A DNA stretch of 18,011 bases from an uncultured Lachnospiraceae bacterium (GTDB taxonomy: Bacteria > Bacillota > Clostridia > Lachnospirales > Lachnospiraceae), in contig CAJKQE010000040.1 of NCBI GenBank assembly GCA_905201915.1, forward strand, positions 1 through 18,011, given 5' to 3'. This document shows positions 15,439 to 18,011 of the stretch, piece after piece. Positions within the stretch are counted from its first letter, which is position 1. Each line of letters starts with the position of its first letter. The position numbers and the translations under genes are program-made. Below the pieces are notes generated by a model that had not been told where the DNA came from, made no database searches, and worked only from the letters and a program-made list of their open reading frames with translations.

Positions 15439-15666
15439 TTAGCATAAAATCCAATCGCTAAGCCAAATCTTTTGTGAAAAATTGTATAGTCTTTTGTATA
15501 ACTTTCCATCTATTGTGTTATATACCCAATCAATACAATCTTTGCGTAAATCATTAAAAGTGAAATTTTTTACTTTTTGATATGTAGTAGTCGATTGGGC
15601 AGATACAGAAACCGAAGATATTGATTGTAGTAAAACAATGGTTAATAAAAGAATTATTTTTTTCAT
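15439..15666 (-). CDS. Small secreted protein, 75 residues, third gene of a BlaI/M56 operon
   Basis: This is an unrecognised small protein with a clear signal peptide: M-K-K then a hydrophobic core (I-I-L-L-L-T-I-V-L-L) and a likely cleavage V-S-A/Q-S near residue 24-25. The mature part is about 50 residues, rich in Tyr, Trp and Lys (D-W-V-Y-N-T-I-D-G-K-L-Y-K-R-L-Y-N) and ends D-W-I-L-C. The start at 15666 is chosen because AGAGGT lies 7 nt upstream within the last codons of the M56 gene, and the signal peptide begins exactly there; a longer in-frame opening at 15705 would bury it. The gap to the M56 stop is 5 nt. The position suggests a partner, ligand or output of the BlaR1-like sensor (inference only). 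Confidence 0.72.
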   Translation of the reverse strand: MKKIILLLTIVLLQSISSVSVSAQSTTTYQKVKNFTFNDLRKDCIDWVYNTIDGKLYKRLYNFSQKIWLSDWILC

Positions 15667-15671
15667 GTAGG

Positions 15672-16739
15672 TTACCTCTTTTCTATAATTTTTACATGCT
15701 CCCAATCATCTGGTATGTTAGAAAGTGTTCCAATAGGTTCTTCATTCACATAGATAGTATAAGTTCCATCCTCATTTTTTTCGAGATAGGAGACATCTTC
15801 TAATAAAAATCCAGTTGGTCCTAAATCAGGTCTGGAATAAGGCTCAATAACAATAAAATAAGAAAAAATGGTTAATAAAAAAGTAAGTAGCAGGAATGGA
15901 GAAACTCGAAAAGGTGAATGAGCAAAGAGGGAATGAATTCTGATTTTTAAGAAACCGGAGGTACTACTAATACCCAATCCAAAATGTTTCTTTTTATTCT
16001 TTTCTTTTGCCGCAAAAATCAGAGTTTCTGCATAATCGATTTTTTCTTTTTTTGAAAGATGTCCGGTAACAGAGAAGTCATTTTTTAATTCAAGTAAGTT
16101 TCCTACATGGTGTCTAAGAAGATATAAAAGTGGGTTCCACCAAAAAAGAATTACTAAAACTTCAATACACAGTTTAAAAAATAAGTCATGATTTAGATAA
16201 TGTTGTATCTCATGCTGTATAATATAATCTTCATTGGAAAATTTCGTATATGGAATTACAATTCTTGGCTTTAAAATACCAAGAATAAAAGGTTCTTCGG
16301 TAAAGGATGATTTTACGATTGGTATTTGCTTCTCTCTTTTAAAGCAAGTTGAAACTGATATAGTTTTTACAACAGTTGCCTGCTTGAAAAAAAGATAACA
16401 TTTTCTATATTGGCTAAATTTTACCAGTGCTATTAAAAGAGAAATCGTAATGCTTATTAGAAATAAAAGCTCAAAAACAGGCATGTTTTGTAGTATGGGT
16501 TTCTTTAATATATCACAGAAATCAGTATAGAAACTTGAAATATATACAGACTTTGTAATCGGCAATTCAATGGGGAAAATAAGACGGAAACCGATAATAC
16601 TGAACATGATAAGTAAAAACACAACTTCTTTTTTGTGAAACAAATCGCCTTTTTTCCTTATATATCCTAAAATGCAAATACAAAATAAGCAAAAGAAAAA
16701 AATGGCAGTTATAATTGTAGTATAGGAAATATTAACCAT
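15672..16739 (-). CDS. BlaR1/MecR1-type M56 membrane metalloprotease without a penicillin-binding domain
   Basis: This is a 355-residue integral membrane zinc protease of the M56 family. Hydrophobic segments lie at about 6-27, 38-57, 88-108, 188-208 and 281-298. The gluzincin motif H-E-I-Q-H is at 176-180 with a downstream E-L-K-N-D (217-221) as likely third ligand, facing the cytoplasm as in BlaR1. After the last segment only about 57 residues remain outside, ending in V-K-I-I-E-K-R, compared with about 250 in BlaR1/MecR1. No S-x-x-K penicillin-binding domain is present, so it should not sense beta-lactams that way. By family knowledge, activation leads to cleavage or inactivation of the paired BlaI repressor. 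The start overlaps blaI by 8 nt and the stop is 5 nt before the secreted-protein gene. Confidence 0.9.
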   Translation of the reverse strand: MVNISYTTIITAIFFFCLFCICILGYIRKKGDLFHKKEVVFLLIMFSIIGFRLIFPIELPITKSVYISSFYTDFCDILKKPILQNMPVFELLFLISITISLLIALVKFSQYRKCYLFFKQATVVKTISVSTCFKREKQIPIVKSSFTEEPFILGILKPRIVIPYTKFSNEDYIIQHEIQHYLNHDLFFKLCIEVLVILFWWNPLLYLLRHHVGNLLELKNDFSVTGHLSKKEKIDYAETLIFAAKEKNKKKHFGLGISSTSGFLKIRIHSLFAHSPFRVSPFLLLTFLLTIFSYFIVIEPYSRPDLGPTGFLLEDVSYLEKNEDGTYTIYVNEEPIGTLSNIPDDWEHVKIIEKR

Positions 16740-17142
16740 CTTTGTGTTGTTCTAAACTCCTTTTTTGCATTTTTATAAAATCTTCCAGTTCATCTAAAGT
16801 TTCTTTTTCATTTTCCTCGTTATTCAGCAAAGAAGCGATTAGTCTTTTGGAAAAATGAATTTTATTCTTTACAACAGGAAGAAAATTTTCTACTTCATTG
16901 TATATAATATCGTCTGGCATCTTTTTAGCACGATATCGTCTGCCAAACACTTTTCCACTCTGAACGATATCAACAACTTCTACATAATCTTTTTCTAGTA
17001 AATTTCGCATAAGACGCTGCACACTTGTAAGAGGAAGACTTGTATCAAAACTGACAATATCTGAAATAAGAAGTGGCTCAGGATTTTGCCAAAGAATATA
17101 CATGACTTTCTTCTCCATCTGCGTTAATTTAATTTTTTGCAA
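16732..17142 (-). CDS. BlaI/MecI family winged-helix transcriptional repressor
   Basis: This is a 136-residue BlaI/MecI-type repressor: N-terminal winged helix (residues about 5-75; E-K-K-V-M-Y-I-L-W, then P-L-T-S-V-Q-R-L-M-R-N-L as recognition region, and V-F-G-R-R-Y-R-A-K-K as wing) followed by a helical dimerisation tail. The start is TTG at 17142, with AAGGGAG-type Shine-Dalgarno 8 nt upstream (AAGGGA at 17156-17151); the next ATG, eight codons in, would cut into helix 1. It is translationally coupled to the M56 gene. Likely targets are the two matching dyads in the divergent promoter region, giving autoregulation and control of the lipoprotein gene. No beta-lactamase gene is nearby, so it should not be named a penicillinase repressor. 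Confidence 0.9.
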   Translation of the reverse strand: MQKIKLTQMEKKVMYILWQNPEPLLISDIVSFDTSLPLTSVQRLMRNLLEKDYVEVVDIVQSGKVFGRRYRAKKMPDDIIYNEVENFLPVVKNKIHFSKRLIASLLNNEENEKETLDELEDFIKMQKRSLEQHKDG

Positions 17143-17175
17143 AGTAAGACTCCCTTCATTGTTAATGGTCTATTA

Positions 17176-17197
17176 ATATAATAACATAAATGATAAT
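17176..17197. promoter_or_regulatory. Operator-like element, copy 2, inside the blaI promoter
   Basis: This 22-bp element is identical at 20 positions to the one at 17231-17252, 55 bp away; the two differences are both T to A. The core reads ATAACATAAATGATAA. It covers the -10 and most of the spacer of the minus-strand blaI promoter, a position where a bound repressor would block transcription. Confidence 0.6.
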
Positions 17198-17206
17198 TAA
17201 AAACAA
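17178..17206 (-). promoter_or_regulatory. Candidate promoter of the blaI/M56/secreted-protein operon
   Basis: On the minus strand TTGTTT (17206-17201), a 17-nt spacer and TATTAT (17183-17178) form a good sigma-A promoter. The -10 ends about 35 nt before the TTG start of the repressor gene. The operator-like copy 2 overlaps it. Confidence 0.6.
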
Positions 17207-17225
17207 TAAAAAATAAAAAACATAA

Positions 17226-17265
17226 TTGACATATATTAACATAAATGTTAATATATGTATATAAT
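17226..17265 (+). promoter_or_regulatory. Candidate promoter(s) of the divergent lipoprotein gene
   Basis: Two overlapping readings are possible: TTGACA (17226-17231), 17 nt, TAATAT (17249-17254); or TTAACA (17236-17241), 18 nt, TATAAT (17260-17265). Either overlaps the 30-bp dyad. Transcription would leave a leader of about 150 nt before the lipoprotein start. Confidence 0.6.
17229..17258. promoter_or_regulatory. Perfect 14-bp inverted repeat (2-bp spacer), operator-like element copy 1
   Basis: ACATATATTAACAT and ATGTTAATATATGT are exact reverse complements separated by AA. The dyad lies over the + strand promoter of the lipoprotein gene. BlaI/MecI operators are likewise roughly 30-bp AT-rich dyads, though with a TACA/TGTA core, so this is a likely binding site for the neighbouring repressor (inference). 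Confidence 0.7.
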
Positions 17266-17354
17266 ACAAGAAAAGTTATATTTTCAGGAAATTGATTATG
17301 TGAATAAAAATGTTAAAGGCATTATATATGAAAATGTGAAAGGAGAGGATACCA

Positions 17355-17375
17355 ATGCAGGAAATGATAGTATGA
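17355..17375 (+). CDS. Six-codon leader ORF with an excellent ribosome binding site
   Basis: AAAGGAGAGG (17339-17348) is the strongest ribosome binding site in the leader, with AGGAG 9 nt before ATG 17355. It drives only M-Q-E-M-I-V and a stop. The stop TGA overlaps the next ATG (17372). Whether it is translated for regulation or is a relic of a longer gene cannot be told from sequence. Confidence 0.35.
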   Translation: MQEMIV

Positions 17376-17440
17376 TTATAAGGTATACTATTGATCATTC
17401 GAACCCTGGAGGAGCATGGTATGACAGAATTTCGCATTAA
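17372..17440 (+). CDS. 22-codon leader ORF overlapping the lipoprotein start
   Basis: This ORF starts in an ATGA overlap with the six-codon ORF and encodes a 22-residue peptide (M-I-I-R-Y-T-I-D-H ... D-R-I-S-H). It ends 20 nt inside the lipoprotein gene in another frame. Its last codons contain the GGAGGAG ribosome binding site of the lipoprotein. It could couple translation of the lipoprotein to leader translation. It has no recognisable homology. Confidence 0.35.
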   Translation: MIIRYTIDHSNPGGAWYDRISH

Positions 17441-18011
17441 ATTTTTCAATAAAAGAACGCCTGTTTATAAGAAACTTAGTTATTTAGTATTTCTTGTAGT
17501 ATTTAGTAGTCTTTCTGGCTGTTCCAAAAGTAAGAATATTGAATTAAAAGATACACCATGGGGCATTACCATGGAAGAAGTGTTTGAAATCTATGGTGTG
17601 GATAAAGATACTGTGACAAATCTGATAGAAAATGAGTATGACACGTATTTTGCTCTGGAAAACGGACAGGAGATGTTTGGTGAAAAGACATCTCAAATCA
17701 ATTTTAGTTTTCTAGACACTTCTTTTAGCGGAAAGCCACAAAAGCTATATGAAATCAGAGTGGTATATCCGGACGATGCAAACATGGAAAATGTGTTGAA
17801 GAAGATGGAAAAAGATTTTGGAAAAACAACAGTACCTAATATAACCTTATATCCATACTATTCTATAATCCCAAGTGTGTATGAGGAGAACGAAAACGCA
17901 GTATATTGGACAAGCCAATCTATAAAAGAGGCTGTGCCAAAGGAACATGCAGAAGAATATAAGGCAATGTGGGAAAATATCCAGAAAGGACTTAACCCAG
18001 AAAATTGGGAG
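17421..18011 (+). CDS. Lipoprotein of unknown function, 3' partial
   Basis: This frame is open from ATG 17421 to the right edge (197 codons, no stop), preceded by GGAGGAG (17408-17414) at 6 nt. The N-terminus is a lipoprotein signal: basic residues (K-R ... K-K at 11-18), hydrophobic core 19-31 and lipobox L-S-G-C with Cys34 as the lipidated residue. The exported part begins K-S-K-N-I-E-L-K-D-T-P-W-G-I-T-M-E-E-V and contains segments such as S-Q-I-N-F-S-F-L-D and L-Y-E-I-R-V-V-Y-P-D-D-A. I do not recognise the family. It diverges from the BlaI-type operon and shares its operator region, so it is a likely regulon member, perhaps a cell-envelope stress output. Confidence 0.85.
   Translation, partial: MTEFRIKFFNKRTPVYKKLSYLVFLVVFSSLSGCSKSKNIELKDTPWGITMEEVFEIYGVDKDTVTNLIENEYDTYFALENGQEMFGEKTSQINFSFLDTSFSGKPQKLYEIRVVYPDDANMENVLKKMEKDFGKTTVPNITLYPYYSIIPSVYEENENAVYWTSQSIKEAVPKEHAEEYKAMWENIQKGLNPENWE

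Noticed and set aside
15621..15803. 60-codon + strand frame antisense to the secreted-protein and M56 genes
   Set aside because: It is antisense to two well-supported minus-strand genes and has no recognisable features or credible ribosome binding site.
15672..17142. A beta-lactam resistance regulator pair
   Set aside because: The M56 protein lacks the penicillin-binding sensor domain and no beta-lactamase or PBP2a-like gene is present in the window.
17303..17345. Near-repeat AAAATGTTAAAGG / AAAATGTGAAAGG in the lipoprotein leader
   Set aside because: Two short AT-rich copies with a mismatch are within what chance gives in this composition; the only notable part is the second copy's ribosome binding site, already listed.
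17255..17440. 61-codon + strand frame starting at 17255
   Set aside because: Its ATG lies within the predicted promoter/-10 region and has no ribosome binding site; only the last 22 codons, from ATG 17372, have plausible initiation context.
1..18011. tRNA, rRNA, riboswitch (including cobalamin), CRISPR array, IS or phage genes
   Set aside because: I looked for cloverleaf-like arms, spaced direct repeats, B12-box-like sequences and transposase motifs in the gaps and found none convincing. A cobalamin riboswitch, if any, would lie upstream of the window.

Overview
The window is AT-rich bacterial DNA that reads as a low-GC Firmicute, most likely an anaerobic gut-type Clostridia/Lachnospiraceae member. 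This is inferred from the gene content (glutamate fermentation by the coenzyme B12-dependent methylaspartate pathway, DUF2284 protein, BlaI/M56 pair), the strong AGGAGG-type ribosome binding sites and the codon use. No RNA genes, CRISPR arrays, insertion sequences or prophage genes were seen.

Region 1 (1-9668, + strand) is a glutamate catabolic operon. In order it holds three citramalate (citrate-type) lyase subunits (acyl carrier protein, cut by the window start; beta; alpha), glutamate mutase small subunit GlmS, its MutL/GlmL companion ATPase, large subunit GlmE, methylaspartate ammonia-lyase, an unusual P-loop protein with a threonyl-tRNA-synthetase-like SAD tail, and the two subunits of an iron-sulfur hydro-lyase of the class I fumarase type that in this context is best read as mesaconase. 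Together they would convert glutamate to 3-methylaspartate, mesaconate, citramalate, then acetate plus pyruvate. A strong intrinsic terminator closes the operon. The lyase accessory genes (CitC ligase, CitX/CitG) are not in view and may lie upstream.

Region 2 (9690-15422, + strand) is a mixed run of genes in one direction: a membrane-anchored extracytoplasmic protein, a 12-cysteine DUF2284 protein, an SseB-family protein, a PHP-domain metallohydrolase, homoserine dehydrogenase with an ACT domain, and an AlaX-L alanyl-tRNA editing protein. The last three overlap or abut. A perfect 19-bp hairpin, probably a bidirectional terminator, separates them from the convergent genes that follow.

Region 3 (15439-18011) looks accessory. 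On the - strand, a BlaI-type repressor, an M56/BlaR1-type membrane metalloprotease without a penicillin-binding sensor domain, and a 75-residue secreted protein form a tightly coupled three-gene operon. A lipoprotein gene diverges on the + strand and runs off the window end. The shared intergenic region carries two copies of a 22-bp operator-like element, one a 30-bp near-perfect dyad over the lipoprotein promoter and one inside the blaI promoter, so both directions are probably controlled by the BlaI-like repressor. The lipoprotein mRNA leader also contains two tiny overlapping ORFs.
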